Shown in pieces: positions 41,513-52,926 of a stretch of DNA of 64,000 nucleotides (position 1 is the first letter of the stretch; the number at the start of each line of letters is the position of its first letter). Source of the DNA: Heliopora coerulea (lineage: Eukaryota; Cnidaria; Anthozoa; Scleralcyonacea; Helioporidae); the NCBI GenBank assembly GCA_030142905.1, contig JASJOG010000060.1, forward strand, positions 302,001 through 366,000. Direction: 5' to 3'. The notes under the pieces are model-generated. The model had not been told where the DNA came from. It did not search any database and saw only the letters and a list, made by a program, of their open reading frames with translations. The position numbers were made by a program, and so were the translations under genes.

Positions 41513-44500
41513 TCACTTAGTTACAAAGTCCTTTAGCCAACTTGGTGGTCTTACTTGACGCTTGGGTCTTGACAGTGGGGCAAGTCCAGGTGTTGCCGGA
41601 GTAGGTGTTCCTTGTGGCTGGCTATCACTGCTGTTGGGTGGCTCCAACTCATCCGGCACTTCAACGCTTGATTCACCTGTGCTGATGATGTCCCGGCGAT
41701 TTCTTCGGAAGCTTCCCCTTTCAGTTTTAACGGTGTAACTTCTTGGCCCTTCTTGACCCACACACTGACCAGTGGTCCACGTTTCTTGACCAGGTAGCTT
41801 CATGCGCACAGTCTCACCTTCTTCTAGTGGCTTTAATGGTTTGCTGTGTTGATTATAGTAGAATCTTTGACGTTCCTTGTTCGCTATAATCTTTCTAGTG
41901 TCATCTTCAGTGGGATAGCTGGGTTGCAAGAGAGACCCAGCTACTGGGAGTAGTGTCTTACACCTCCGACCAAACAGGCGCTGTGCTGGGCTGGTGCCGA
42001 TTCCAGCGCTTGGAGTGTTTCCCCAATCGAGCAAGGCCTGGAACTCAGATCCACCAGAGGTCTTGCATTTCTTGAACAATCTCTTTACTGTCTGCACTGC
42101 ATTTTCCGCTTTCCCATTTGACTGTGCATACCTGGGGGATGAGGTCTTGTGATCAAACGTCCACGACTTTGTAAACACACTGAACTCTGCGGAGGCAAAC
42201 TGAGGGCCATTATCTGTTATGAGGGTATCAGGAATACCAAACCTTGCAAATATCGCTTTCAGCTCCTTGATTACAGCGCGGGATGTGACCGATTGCAGAC
42301 GGGCAACTTCAATATAATTGCTGTAAAAGTCACTGACGACAAGCAATGTCCTGTTGTCAAACTCACAAAGGTCAGCTAACACTTTACTCCAAGGTCTGGC
42401 GAAGAACTCGTGCTGGAAAATAGGCTCCTTTCTCTGGCCGCTGCGATGAGTCAAACAAACTTCACATTTGGATATGTACTCTTTCAGCTCCACAGTCATG
42501 CGAGGCCAGAAGAAAGTTTCTCTTGCTCTTCTTATGCAACCCTCTATCCCGATGTGAGAAGAGTGTGTCTTCTCCATGAGCTCTTTTCTCAGAACTCTGG
42601 GTGCAACCAGCTGCTGACCTTTGAAGATACGTTCTCCTTGGACGGTTAACTCATCTCGGAAGTCGAAGTAGGGATGCGCACACTCCGGTATCTCTGCCTT
42701 GTTGTCGGGCCAACCTTTCCTTATCAGATGTCTGAGGGTTATCTGCACAGGGTCATCTTCTGCTGCGTGTTTTAGTTGCTGCCAAGTTTCCTCTCTTACC
42801 TGCATCCAAGGTCGATGGTCTACTTCCTCAAACTCTTTTGCTAGCTGGCATGCATTTACTTCAGGCAGATAGGCTCGGCTCAGAGTATCGGCGAGGAAGA
42901 GATCTTTACCTTTCTTGTACTTCACTTTTAGGCTGTATCGCTGAAGACTTAGCAACATTCGCTGTAGTCGTTTTGGAGCTGTTGCCAGGGGTTTTGTGAA
43001 TATCGGTTCCAGTGGCTTGTGGTCTGTCTCGATGTTTACCACCTTCCGGCCGTAGACATACTCTTGGAAACGGTCACACGCGAATACAATTGCCAGAAGC
43101 TCTTTCTCAATTTGTGCGTAGCAAGTCTCTGTAGGGGTGAGCGCTCGTGATGCATAGGCCACCGGTTGACCCTTTTGTAGCAACGCCGCTCCAAGGCCAC
43201 TCTGGGAGGCATCGCACTGCAACGTGATCTCTTCATTCAGATTGTAGTAACGCAACACTGGAGTGGCTGTAACGGCATCTTTAAGTTTGCTAAATGCGGC
43301 TGACTGGGCATCATCCCATACAAACTCTACGTCATTCTGCGTCAAATCTCTCAAAGGCTTTGTGATGTCTGACAGCTGTGGCAAGAACTTAGCGAGATAT
43401 TGTGCCAAGCCCAGAAGGCGTTGAACCCCGAGCTTGTCGGTAGGCGGTGGCATGTCCAAGATGGCTTTAACTTTAGCAAGATCGACTTTAAGTCCTTTTT
43501 CCGTCGCTAAGTGTCCAATGAAGAGTACTTCCGACTGCCTCAATTTCATCTTGTCTGGGTTCAGATGAATGTTCTGCTTCTCACTACGATCTAGAAATGC
43601 CATGAGGTTCTTGTCGTGATCCTTTAACGCTTCCTCATAGCTTTCACCGTACCCCACGACCAAGAAGTCATCCGCAACAACTTCAGTTCCAGCAAGACCT
43701 TCTGCAAATTCATGCATCTTTCTCTGGAACACTTCTGGCGCAGAGGATATCCCGAATGGCATTCGTTTCCATCGATATCGGCCAAAGGGTGTGTGGAAGG
43801 TTGTCAGGTATGACTCCTCCTCCTCTAGCTTAACGTGCCAGAAGCCATTACGCACGTCTAGGAGTGTGAAGACTTTAGCCCCATGTAGTCGCGTAGCAAT
43901 TTCTTCTATCGTTGGAAGTGGGTAGTGCTCTCTTCGAATGGCCTTGTTGAGATCTTTTGGGTCGAGGCACATCCGTAGCTTCCCATTTTTCTTCGTTACC
44001 GCCACCATAGAGCTAATCCATGGTGTGGGTGTTGTGACGGTGCTAGCACTTCTTTTTGAACAAGATCCTCTAAGGTCTCCTTGAGCTGAGGTCTGAGGGC
44101 AACTGCCACTCTACGTGGTGCATGTTGTACTGGTTGGGCACTTGGATCTACTCTGATTGTGTATTCTCTGTCAAGTTGGCCAACTCCATCACTGAAGACT
44201 TCAGGGAATTTGGCGAGTATTTCATCTCTTGTTAGAACCCAGCTTGGTTGCGGGTGAACTGCATAAACAGAGGCGCCATCCGTCTGTGGTTTATGTAGCT
44301 GATCATTGTCGCTGTATTGTATAATGCCCATGCCCAGGCATGCTTTCCGACCCAAGATTGGTCGAATTTTGCGGCTTTCAACGAGAAGACAGTCGAGAAG
44401 ACATGAAACATCGTTTCTCCATACTCTTAAGGTGACATGACCGACAACTTTGGTTTTTGAGCCTCCATACGCCACGAGGGATGTCTGCACCATTCTAACT

Positions 44501-45477
44501 TTCTTTAGATTGTCATCTTTACTCGCTTTTTTATATATGTGTAAGGGAAGCACATTGCATTGGGCCCCTGTATCAGGCTGAAAACGGATAAAACTTCCAG
44601 ACTCCAACTTCAGTGTGACAAGCTGAGAGTCGTCCAATTGGACTGCTGATATCTCTTCGGTTTGGTATGTCTCTTCAAAACCTGTTTCGCCTTCCTCTTC
44701 TGTCGCTTTCACCTCTTGCTTGCATTTATTAGCAAAATGATTTTTTGCTCCGCACTTCCGGCAGTCCTTTCCACGGGCGGGACACGATTCCGGATTTGCC
44801 AAATGCTGGTAGCCACAATTTTCGCATTGTTTGGCTTGACTGCGTTGTTTTCGACGATAATTCTTGGTATTTAATTTCTTTGTACTCTCGGAATTGCTTA
44901 GGGCATTCACATCAGTGTCTGTAGAGTCTTTTACTATCTTCATTTGAGCGAGCATGCTCTCAGACGCTCTACAGATTTCATCAGTTTTCACCAGTGTAAG
45001 TTGAGACTCTCGTAGTAACCTCTCTCTGACCTTTGAGTCTAGTATTCCAAATACTAGACGATCTCTCAATATTTCGTCAGGTGTAATGGTTTCGAACTCG
45101 CAACCTTCGGCTAACTTTCTCAGGGCTGTTCTGTAGTGCTCGTAGGATTCACCCGGCTCTTGCATTCGTTGATTAAAGCGGAATCTTTCGAAAGGCACAT
45201 TCTTTCGAGGCTGACAATACTCTGCGAACTTATTCAAAACAGGCTCTATTTTGTCTATTTCATCTTCGCCAAATGTAAACGTTGAGTAGACCTCTCGTGC
45301 TTCCTCTCCGATAACTGTCAGCAGAGTAGCAACTTGTACGTCTTCTGGTTTTTTCTTCAGTTCGGTCGCTAAAGCATAACTTTTCCAGGCCAGCTTAAAC
45401 CGTTTCCATTTCTCGGCTGCATTCTCAGCGTGTATTTCTAAAGCAGCCGGCCGTGGCAGAGAGTATCCTGTGGCCAT
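41513..45477 (-). pseudogene. Gag-Pol polyprotein of the Gypsy-like element (one frameshift)
   Basis: The start MATGYSLPRPAALEIHAENA at 45477 is chosen because it lies just inside the LTR. Gag includes RFNQRMQEPGESYEHYRTAL. A zinc knuckle pair follows (CENCGYQH..., CRKCGAKNHFANKC). Protease is FQPDTGAQCNVLP. A one-base shift near 44050 separates this from the rest: RT (LDVRNGFWHVKLEE; VVADDFLVVG as the YxDD variant), RNase H (ITLQCDASQSGLGA; NIETDHKPLEPI) and integrase. Integrase shows HSSHIGIEGCIRRAR with CEVC, LADLCEF, LITDNGPQF and NGKAENAVQTVKR. It ends at 41513. Single-frame gag-pol with these motifs is typical of Ty3/Gypsy relatives in marine invertebrates. Confidence 0.92.
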
Positions 45478-45534
45478 GCCTCCCTCAGTCACAGAAGATG
45501 TCGATCGTAGATCCGTTAATAACCGCTGCCACCA

Positions 45535-45666
45535 TGTAATGATAATATAGGTTCGGGTTTTCTTTGTGACTTGCACTTTACTCCGAGTCTAAGAACAACA
45601 ACAAAAGCTGGTCGCTTGCGCATACATGGCGTGCACATCACGTGCCATGTCACACAACTTGTCACA
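45535..45666 (-). repeat. 5' LTR of the Gypsy-like element
   Basis: 132 bases matching 41321-41452, followed on the plus strand by the ACAAT duplication (45667-45671). Confidence 0.9.
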
Positions 45667-45671
45667 ACAAT

Positions 45672-46660
45672 GGCTTTTTCTCAACTTCTGTTCACCACAA
45701 ACCATCTTTTACTGGATTATTTACTAATTTTCACAGTTTATCCCTTTCTCTTTTAAAGAGGTTTAACTTTATCATTGCTCCATCACTTTTTTAACATTCG
45801 CTCCAATTATGAAACTTTCCATAAGAAACTTGAAACTTTCAAGGAGCTCTTCAGGTTAAACGGCCACCCTACTCACCTTTTTGATAGCTGTGTTTTTTTA
45901 GATAAAGTTTTCTCCGCCGATACTTTGGTACATACTACTCCCAAAAAAAGTTCTTCATTTCCGCCTACCTCTTACTGGTATCCACTCGCTCCAAATCAGC
46001 AAACAAATTTTCAGCGTTTTCTCCTCAGCCTTTCTTCACCTCAAGTTCCGTTTAATTTTCCGCCCTACCAGATATCTTTCTCACTTTTTTACCTTTAAGG
46101 ACAGAGTTCCTAAAGGTTTGAGATCTCGTGTTGTTTATTCTTTTAAGTATCACTGCTGTAGCGCATTGTATGTGGGCCAAACACCTCGCCATCTACATAC
46201 ACGAGACTTAGATCATTTAGGAGTCTCTGCCCTCACTGTTAAAAACGTGCCACTACCAACCCATTCAGTATTTTAGCACATCTTTCCGAAACTGGTCGTA
46301 CTGTATCTCTTGACGACTCTAAAATTTTTTCTTCTTGTTCTTCACCTTCCGAATTTCTCGTAAGAGAAAGCCTCTTAATTTCCAAAGTTAAGCCTTGTTT
46401 GAATGCGAATCTCAGCTCCATTCACTTGTCTTTGTTGTAATATTCTCTTCTTTATTTCCTCCACTACACAGCTTGTAATTTGATACCTTCATTTATTGAT
46501 ATGTATTCGCTGTTTTGTAATAATATTCTCCACTCTGATGATCTTACGAGACGCGACGAAACGTTAGTTAGTTTAATAAATCTTATCTTATTCCATTTTT
46601 TGTTCCGTGTTTTGTGCTGGGCATTGATATTCATCCTAAGATCAATGTGGTACTTAAAAT
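45672..46660 (+). pseudogene. Penelope-like element, RT thumb, GIY-YIG endonuclease and 3' end
   Basis: After the Gypsy-like insertion the protein resumes with SVHHKPSFTGLFTNF-type sequence, a thumb-like region (HHFFNIRSNYETFHKKLETF, RLNGHPTHLFD) and then SRVVYSFKYHCCSALYVGQT and RHLHTRDLDHLG. The latter two belong to a GIY-YIG-like endonuclease with flanking Cys residues. Frameshifts and a stop near 46270 break it. The 3' end (46490-46650) includes CGACGAAACGTTAGTTAG and is repeated in inverse at 37740-37925. Confidence 0.75.
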
Positions 46661-47333
46661 GATGCCTGAATCACCTGCTCCGATTCTGTTCAAAAGTTAT
46701 GTTACTACTAACTACGTACGAGAATACGGAAGCAACTTACAGTGTAGATTTTTAAAACACAAGGAATCGAATCACAGTACAAGAGTTTATCTGTAATATT
46801 CAGGTGACCTCATTGTAAATCCTCACACACGTTCATTTTCATTCTATCATAAATCTGTCACACGCAAATACTATTAAATCGATAGATTATTAGGTCTTGC
46901 TGCGAACTGAAAATAGTTTGAAACTTTATCCAAGCAAATTCATGTCTTCATGACATGAAAATAATAATGACATTATAAAATGACTCGGAGGACCTAATTA
47001 ATTCCTTTTCCTCAGGGCCCGTTAGCTTTACCCACCCTTTCCACCCTGTTGTTCCGCCACTAATGATGTTCTGGATTCGAGGAAACTTGATATGGAATGG
47101 AGGAAACAAACGTTTGAGGACCGGGTCAATCATTATCGCCAATAGGATGAATACTTGCTAGTGGTTAAGGACAAAACTCCGGCAGGCTAACCATTTTATC
47201 CAGTGTCCATGATTTTGTTGGCATCCTATGGAATGCCAGAACGTTCTTATGTGATCAGCGTTCTGTTGATGATGGGCTTCCGTCATATAATGCGGTTACT
47301 TTACTATGTAGTGTTACCCCAAAATTATTAGGT
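46661..47333. other. Interval without recognised feature
   Basis: No supported gene or repeat structure is seen. Short open frames here look like chance. Confidence 0.4.
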
Positions 47334-47765
47334 TTGCTTCCATCATTCCATTACATGATGAGGTTAATTTATTATATCATAGGGTTACTTCGTGGTGCGG
47401 CTTTTAAGAAGAGGGGGACTTTCGTCTACCCATGCGTTGGTCGGAAATATGCGAAATTACCGCGCAATATCTGCACGCATCGTCGCGGGGACTTTAAAGA
47501 CACAAGCAAAGATGGCAGTAATTGGCTTTCTGTTTTCATCGTGCTAGGCTCAATTTTCATATCTCCTGCCTTTTTGAACGACAAGAATTTAGTGTGCAAA
47601 AGAAATATCAAAGTAAAATTGCAGTCAACAAGAAAGATCCTACCTACACCTGAAGTCTTGGCAAAGTGCTTTGGTATATCGTACGACGAAAAAGACGGGT
47701 CGATTTTACTATGTTCAACATGTCTTAGGGCGACGTATTTCTACAAAGAAAAAAGGGAAACGTAA
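47334..47765 (+). CDS. Hypothetical open frame (143 aa), weakly supported
   Basis: The frame contains LLRGAAFKKRGTFVYPCVGR, a stretch with Lys/Arg and Cys, and later EVLAKCFGISYDEKDGSILL followed by CSTC. Cys pairs could bind zinc, and similar N-terminal regions precede ZMYM- or hAT-type genes, but I cannot assign it. It could be an exon of the hAT-like gene at 49158 or chance. Confidence 0.3.
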   Translation: MLPSFHYMMRLIYYIIGLLRGAAFKKRGTFVYPCVGRKYAKLPRNICTHRRGDFKDTSKDGSNWLSVFIVLGSIFISPAFLNDKNLVCKRNIKVKLQSTRKILPTPEVLAKCFGISYDEKDGSILLCSTCLRATYFYKEKRET

Positions 47766-48109
47766 CGTCATGTAAGGATGTTTATTTTTCTAATAATTCA
47801 AAATCTTTTGTAAGATTACAGATAGTTTTATAGTGTTTAGTATTCTTTAATCCGTATATTTCTTTGTTTTTTTTTCTCTTTAAAACAGTAGATTCAGAAA
47901 AAGTTCGGAGGCTATCCCTCTCGATGCGAGGACTGAAGGCCGAGTGGGCAAGGGTATTAGTCTCGACGTGAGTGGAGTCCTTTTACACACTTGGTGACTA
48001 TGGAGAAAAACTCTGTGTTTGTATATAAGTATCTATCCATGGATTCCGGCCACTCAAGAACACTGTGTGCAAGCTCGGGGACTGGTACGTTTTCAACCAA
48101 ACCTTACTT

Positions 48110-48668
48110 AAGGTGATGTTACACCAAGCTTTTTTTGTGCAATTTGCGTCGCAAAAAAATTTCTCTCGTACTGTATGTGGCCATGTCACATGTCACGCTT
48201 TCCTAGCAACTTTCATAACAAAAACAAAATGCTGCAAGTTGCAAACTATAATCCAACATGGCGAGCAGTGTTAAGCGGGAAAAAAGCACTCGCAATTTTG
48301 CTTTTAATAATGGATCTGGACGAAATTCCCAAACGAAAGAGGTTAAAGTAAGCTTGAGTTAGATCATGGATTTCAAGAGGAGAGGAAAAAGGATGTTTTC
48401 ATCAGGTATTTGAACTCATCATGTTAACTCGATGCCTCACTGGTTTGCGACCCCAATCGCATCACCAATGTTACACGTAATTTTGCCAGTGCAACTTGCA
48501 GAAATTTGTTCCGAAAGTTGAGGCCAAATTAAGTTTTCGTGCAACTTGAAAAACTGAAAAATCAGTTGCGTGAGGGGATCTCACACGTAAAATATTCGCG
48601 TGCAACTTGAATTTTATTTCTTAGCGACACAAGTTGCACCCAAAAATGCTTCTTGTAACATCACCTTT
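48110..48668. repeat. MITE-like element with AAGGTGATGTTACA termini
   Basis: The left end AAGGTGATGTTACACC is mirrored by TGTAACATCACCTTT at the right. R2 lacks this block at the matching place, which supports insertion. There is no coding capacity. The target duplication is not clear. Confidence 0.7.
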
Positions 48669-49157
48669 TGGTTACTTAGATCCGTATTGAAGCAAATCGG
48701 TTATGTTTCGTTCTTTTTTTCCTTGTATGAATCTCTCGCAAGTTGTTTACATCATTTGAACACTGAAGTCAGTAAATGATTTAAGACCAGCAAACGAAAT
48801 GGGTGCTTGCGGCTGGTTTCACTTATGCAAGACATCTTAGTTACTGGTCAATTTATGACTTAAAAGAACAGTTCTAAAACTCAACCCTTTGGAATATGCA
48901 TTGGTCAACTGATCACATTCTGTAGCAACGCTTTGACTTGGTTCTTTCTAATGAATATGGACAAAGACGTTAAGGGAACCCGCTTGTTGCCAGGACATTT
49001 GCTAATCGACTGAGTGTAAACGACATTCTTCGCTGGAGTTGAATCGATGCTGATTTGTGTGAATTAAGACTTTTCACGTTCTGGTAATCACTTAGCTGAG
49101 CTACACAATCACAGGCACATCTGAATCGAGTAGCTTTGAAATGCAAGTTTTGCGAAC

Positions 49158-49874
49158 GTGAAGCTCTTAAGGTCATTGAATAATTATGTCGCCAGTTTAA
49201 GAGATGCTTTTGAAGACTTTGAGGAGAAAGGGAAGATCAAAATTGGCCTTGAAAATGAGCCGGTGTACAAAGAAGATACCAAAAGAAAGAAACGAAGAAG
49301 TGTGAAGCTCAGTCAAAATGATGGCAATTCTGAAGATACTGCTTTTTCAGGGAGGGAGAATTTTAGGGTCACGGTCTTTCTTCCCATGATCGATCACTTG
49401 TTAACAGCACTTCAGAAGAGGCTGGAAGCATATGATGCGGTTTCTGGAAAATTCGGCTTCCTTTCAAATATGCTTTCTGCAAACGGTGACCAACTGAGGG
49501 ATGCGGCAGAGAGGCTGGTGAAAACCTATCCAGAAGACCTCAATACCAGCTTCCCCGAGGAAATTTTTCATTTCCAAGAGTACATGAATGAACCTGAATC
49601 TGATGTGTGGCTAAGTAAAAAAGGTGAAAATAAGGGGACCTTTATTGCATTGAGAATTCTTCAAAGCATTGTTAACAATGAAATGCAGGATAAGTTTCCA
49701 AACATGTACATTTGTTTACGCATTTACTTGTCACTTCTCGTCACAAACTGGTCTGGAAAGAGGCCTTTTTCTGCTCGGAAACGTATTAAGAATTACCTGC
49801 GATCCACTCTGAAAGATGAAAAGCTCAATCATTTAGCATTAATGCATGTAGAATCGTCCGTGCTCCGAAATTAA
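49158..49874 (+). pseudogene. hAT / ZMYM-type transposase C-terminal fragment
   Basis: An open frame of 238 residues ends with a hAT dimerisation region: FPNMYICLRIYLSLLVTNWS, then RPFSARKRIKNYLRSTLKDE and LNHLALMHVE. Upstream are a Lys-rich linker and RVTVFLPMIDHLLTALQKRL. The catalytic N-terminal part is missing, so this is the last exon or a truncated copy. It lies within R1 but not R2. Confidence 0.65.
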
Positions 49875-51930
49875 ATCTTAACAATGTTCTGGATGAGTTT
49901 GTTGAAACATTAACGAGAAAAATGTTTAAGTAGCTAGATATATATGTAGGCCTATATATGTTTAACTTTACAGTACCGGTATTTTGGTATTGCTTTGCAT
50001 CATGCTAATTGAAGGTTGTCTGATAAGATATTATTTTCTTTGTTACTCCATTAATTCCTTCATTTGTAATATTATTGTAATAAATTGTACGAAACGAGAG
50101 TGTGAAATTCGCGGGGGCGGGGCGTTGGGGGATGTCGAGGGGCCCAAAGAAGCTCGAAGCCTAGAGGCCCTGCCATGGGTTAATACTGCACTTGTATTGA
50201 GCAGCTTTCAATTGTAGCTTCCCGACTTCATTCTTCTCTAAGGGAAACTTCTTGGTTCAAATATTATTGCCTGGATTTCGCTGGTGTTGAATGGCAAAGT
50301 AGAATGCAGATTCCGGTTCATTCATCTCTGTAGGACGATGGCTTTTGAATATTTTGTAGTACTTATCCGCATTGCGTTCATGGTCAATTGTTCATGAAGT
50401 GGATAAAACACTCAGTGTCCCGAAGACTTGACCTGGGGTGACAGTCTTTTAATTCTTTCTCCGCTTTCCGCAAAAGGATTTTATTGCCTTCTTCGGGATC
50501 GTTTTCCTACAAAATGTCACCCCAGTGAAGACATCGGGATCTATTTCTGGCTTGTAAACAAGAAACCAAGGCAAACAGCCACCAGAAAACACACTGAAAA
50601 TCTACTTGTCTTTGGAGATCATACTATACTTCGGCCAAAATGTAGTCGGGTTCAGTCTTTCTCACTTCTCGGGAGGCTTGTGGATGATTACCTTTACCTT
50701 TCATCAGGATAATTAAACCTCTGAAAAAATGTTAAAAGTTAAAAGCCGTGTTCTTTCAGTAAATTCACTGTTGAACCCTTTGTGTTGAGGTGCCGCTGAA
50801 CGCTTCGTTTAAAATACGTAAGAGTTGAAAGTTTGTACGCTACGCCATTTTTCTCTTTTACGAAGGTTTTACAGTGGAAAAAAGTACGTCTATTCCTTCC
50901 TTCTACTCATTCTTCTTTTGATAAAACTTGTACGTGGTTAGCTTGTCGTATTTTGTTGTATGTTTTGTATTTTCTGAGTTTTGATCAACAATAAAAATGC
51001 AGTACCCTTTCATGTTTTCTTTGTTTATTTCGTCGGTTTCGTAATTCGTTTCATCTTTGTCACCTGTAACGAGTATTGCTGTGTAAAATAAGTAATATGA
51101 CACTACGCAAATGTGGGATTTTTCCAACATTGACAGCAGATAGTAAATGTAAAATTATCTTAATAATGCTGTCACATGGCTCGTGGCAGAATAATACATG
51201 TAGTTTTACTAGACCATCAATAGCAGCATAGTTCTCAGTAAAGGTACTTTCATGTAGTTTCCCAGCAGTATCAATAGTCGTATTATGTAATATAAAATAC
51301 CGTAAGCAATTCACGTGGAAGGACGAACACTGTATATAAGCGAAGTTTGTATAATACTAGTTACTTGTGACTACGTAGAAATAAAGAGAAGGTTATCCGA
51401 CTGAGTGTGCACGTTACATACCAAAGTCTTTTACCTCCGAATAAATGCTTAGCATAGATCTTTATCATAGCACATCTTAGACATTTGTAACCAACTTTGA
51501 GATAATGCAGAATTTATCAATTTTTTTGAATTTAAAAATAACGTCAAAAAATATTCAATTATGCGATCGCAGCAACTCGATACGGACACCTATTATTTGG
51601 CAGTAAAATTTTCAGAATTGACCTTTTATTATTTGTTTAACCGTTAAAGGTTATTCTCGCCAATCGATTTGTTTTACTAAGGCATAATCGAAGTTTTAAA
51701 CATAAATATGACGAGAAGCAGTTTAAACATAAAATAATGTCCAGTTTGGGTTGTTAATATTTGTGGCATAATGTTGTTTTTCTTTTACTGCATTTCTTCT
51801 TCCAGTTATAGTAATGACGATTTGTCTTTTTGACAGTTTTGAAAAATTATCAATGTTACTCTGATTCTTGAGAGATAAATTGGAAGGGTGGGTGAGGGTT
51901 TGTTGCATACACGTATTTCAAGTATTATAG

Positions 51931-52437
51931 ATGAGTGATAGTAAAGAGGGAACACCCAAGATAACATCTGTAGAAAAGACAGGGAAGATCATTGATCCCA
52001 ATAGAGTGACCGCTGATAGGAGACTAGCGCAAATAAGTAAAGCTGCCAAAGCAGGAAAAATCAAGGAAAGAACAGAAGCAGAAAGTGATACGTATAATAT
52101 CAATCATGGTTATGTTATTGGAGCTGTTGGGTTAGTTGTGGCATCAGAATCTTTATAGTACAGCTATAAGCAAAACCAACGAGAAGTAAGAGCTCTTGAG
52201 AGAGCCCAATATAAAAAAAACACCACCAAAAATCAAACAGTAAACAAGAAAGAACTGTGGAATGAAGCTTATGATGCTGCCCTTATCACAACTGGAGCGA
52301 TAGGTGCAAGTATGGTAGCTAAGAAAGTGGTTGAAACGCCATTGAATACACCAGAAACATTAAAAGGAGCAGCTAAACTAGTCTTAGCTTCTGGAGCTTC
52401 ATCGATGCTCATCAAATACGGTCAAGAAAAGAAGTGA
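51931..52437 (+). pseudogene. Fused small membrane proteins of element C
   Basis: It starts MSDSKEGTPKITSVEKTGKI with leader GTATTATAGATG. A basic helix (RRLAQISKAAKAGKIKER) and a membrane helix (HGYVIGAVGLVVASESL) come next. A TAG at 52156-52158 is followed, in the same frame, by a charged linker and the second protein (NKKELWNEAYDAALITTGAI, ending KYGQEKK, TGA). In B these are two separate genes (20107-20595 and 20640-20846). No ATG precedes the second part here, so C has them as one frame. After the final TGA, IPTDSFKSD remains conserved with B. Confidence 0.65.
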
Positions 52438-52476
52438 ATCCCTACTGATTCATTTAAATCTGATTAATTACATAAA

Positions 52477-52893
52477 ATGGCAAGTGTAGTAGCAGGAGGT
52501 TTATTCAATGCCGTGGCTTTCCCTGGTGTTGGCTGTTTTTTTTCTAAAGTTAACCATTCAGGATATGAAGCCGAAATAAAGAGACATAATAGAGCTCTCG
52601 AGGACTTGGCAAGGGCAAAAAAAGCGTGGTATGAAAATGAAGTCGCTAAAAAGATAGGATACAACAGTTAAGAATGGAATTAAGTGATGCTAATGCGGTT
52701 ATCAATCAAACAAACCATTTCTCTTGATGAGCTTGGACATATTCAAACAATACAATACAATGATATGAAATTCACAAGGGACCCACAATTATCAGATTAT
52801 TATAATCCAAGTGATGATATGAAAGAGTATCAAATGGTTTTTATTGGACTGGTTGGTTTAGGTAGTAGATATATAGTTCATAACACGATTTAA
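52477..52893 (+). pseudogene. Membrane-coiled coil-membrane protein, element C (frameshifted)
   Basis: It starts MASVVAGGLFNAVAFPGVGC, parallel to METVIGGLFNAVAFAGAGF in B, and continues YEAEIKRHNRALEDLAR. The frame breaks near 52665, then ELSDANAVINQT and the end DYYNPSDDMKEYQMVFIGLV match B. It has the same order of neighbours as B. Confidence 0.75.
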
Positions 52894-52926
52894 ACATAAA
52901 AATTGATATCTCTATTAAATATATAG

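Larger units (their letters stand above)
41321..45666 (-). mobile_element. Ty3/Gypsy-like LTR retrotransposon (complete, 4,346 bp)
   Basis: Short LTRs (132 bases each; TG...CA ends on both strands) bound a gag-pol region. The 5-bp duplication ACAAT lies at 41316-41320 and 45667-45671. Directly inside the 5' LTR on the minus strand is TGGTGGCAGCGG, a plausible tRNA primer-binding site. It inserted into a Penelope-like element. The two LTRs differ at only a few positions, so the insertion is fairly recent. Confidence 0.93.
47935..51780 (+). repeat. Long dispersed repeat R1 (with internal insertions)
   Basis: Blocks at 47935-48100, 48690-49175, 50215-51070 and 51410-51770 match R2 (54508-56385) in the same order and orientation. 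Examples are GGGACTGGTA, TTGTTTACATCATTTGAACACT, TTGTCGTATTTTGTT and ACATAAATATGAC. R1 carries extra material: an MITE (48110-48668) and a hAT-like gene end. R1 and R2 flank the left part of element C as direct repeats. The class of the repeat is unknown. Confidence 0.7.

Noticed and set aside
47935..48000. GGCCGAGTGGG resembling a tRNA-type box A, suggesting a tRNA gene or SINE head
   Set aside because: No box B or cloverleaf could be found downstream and R2 does not keep the word, so a tRNA origin is not supported.
50428..50712. 94-residue open frame
   Set aside because: It lies in repeat R1, lacks composition or motif support and is not kept in R2.
51060..51314. Minus-strand open frame of 84 residues within R1
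   Set aside because: No domain, and no conservation in R2; likely chance.
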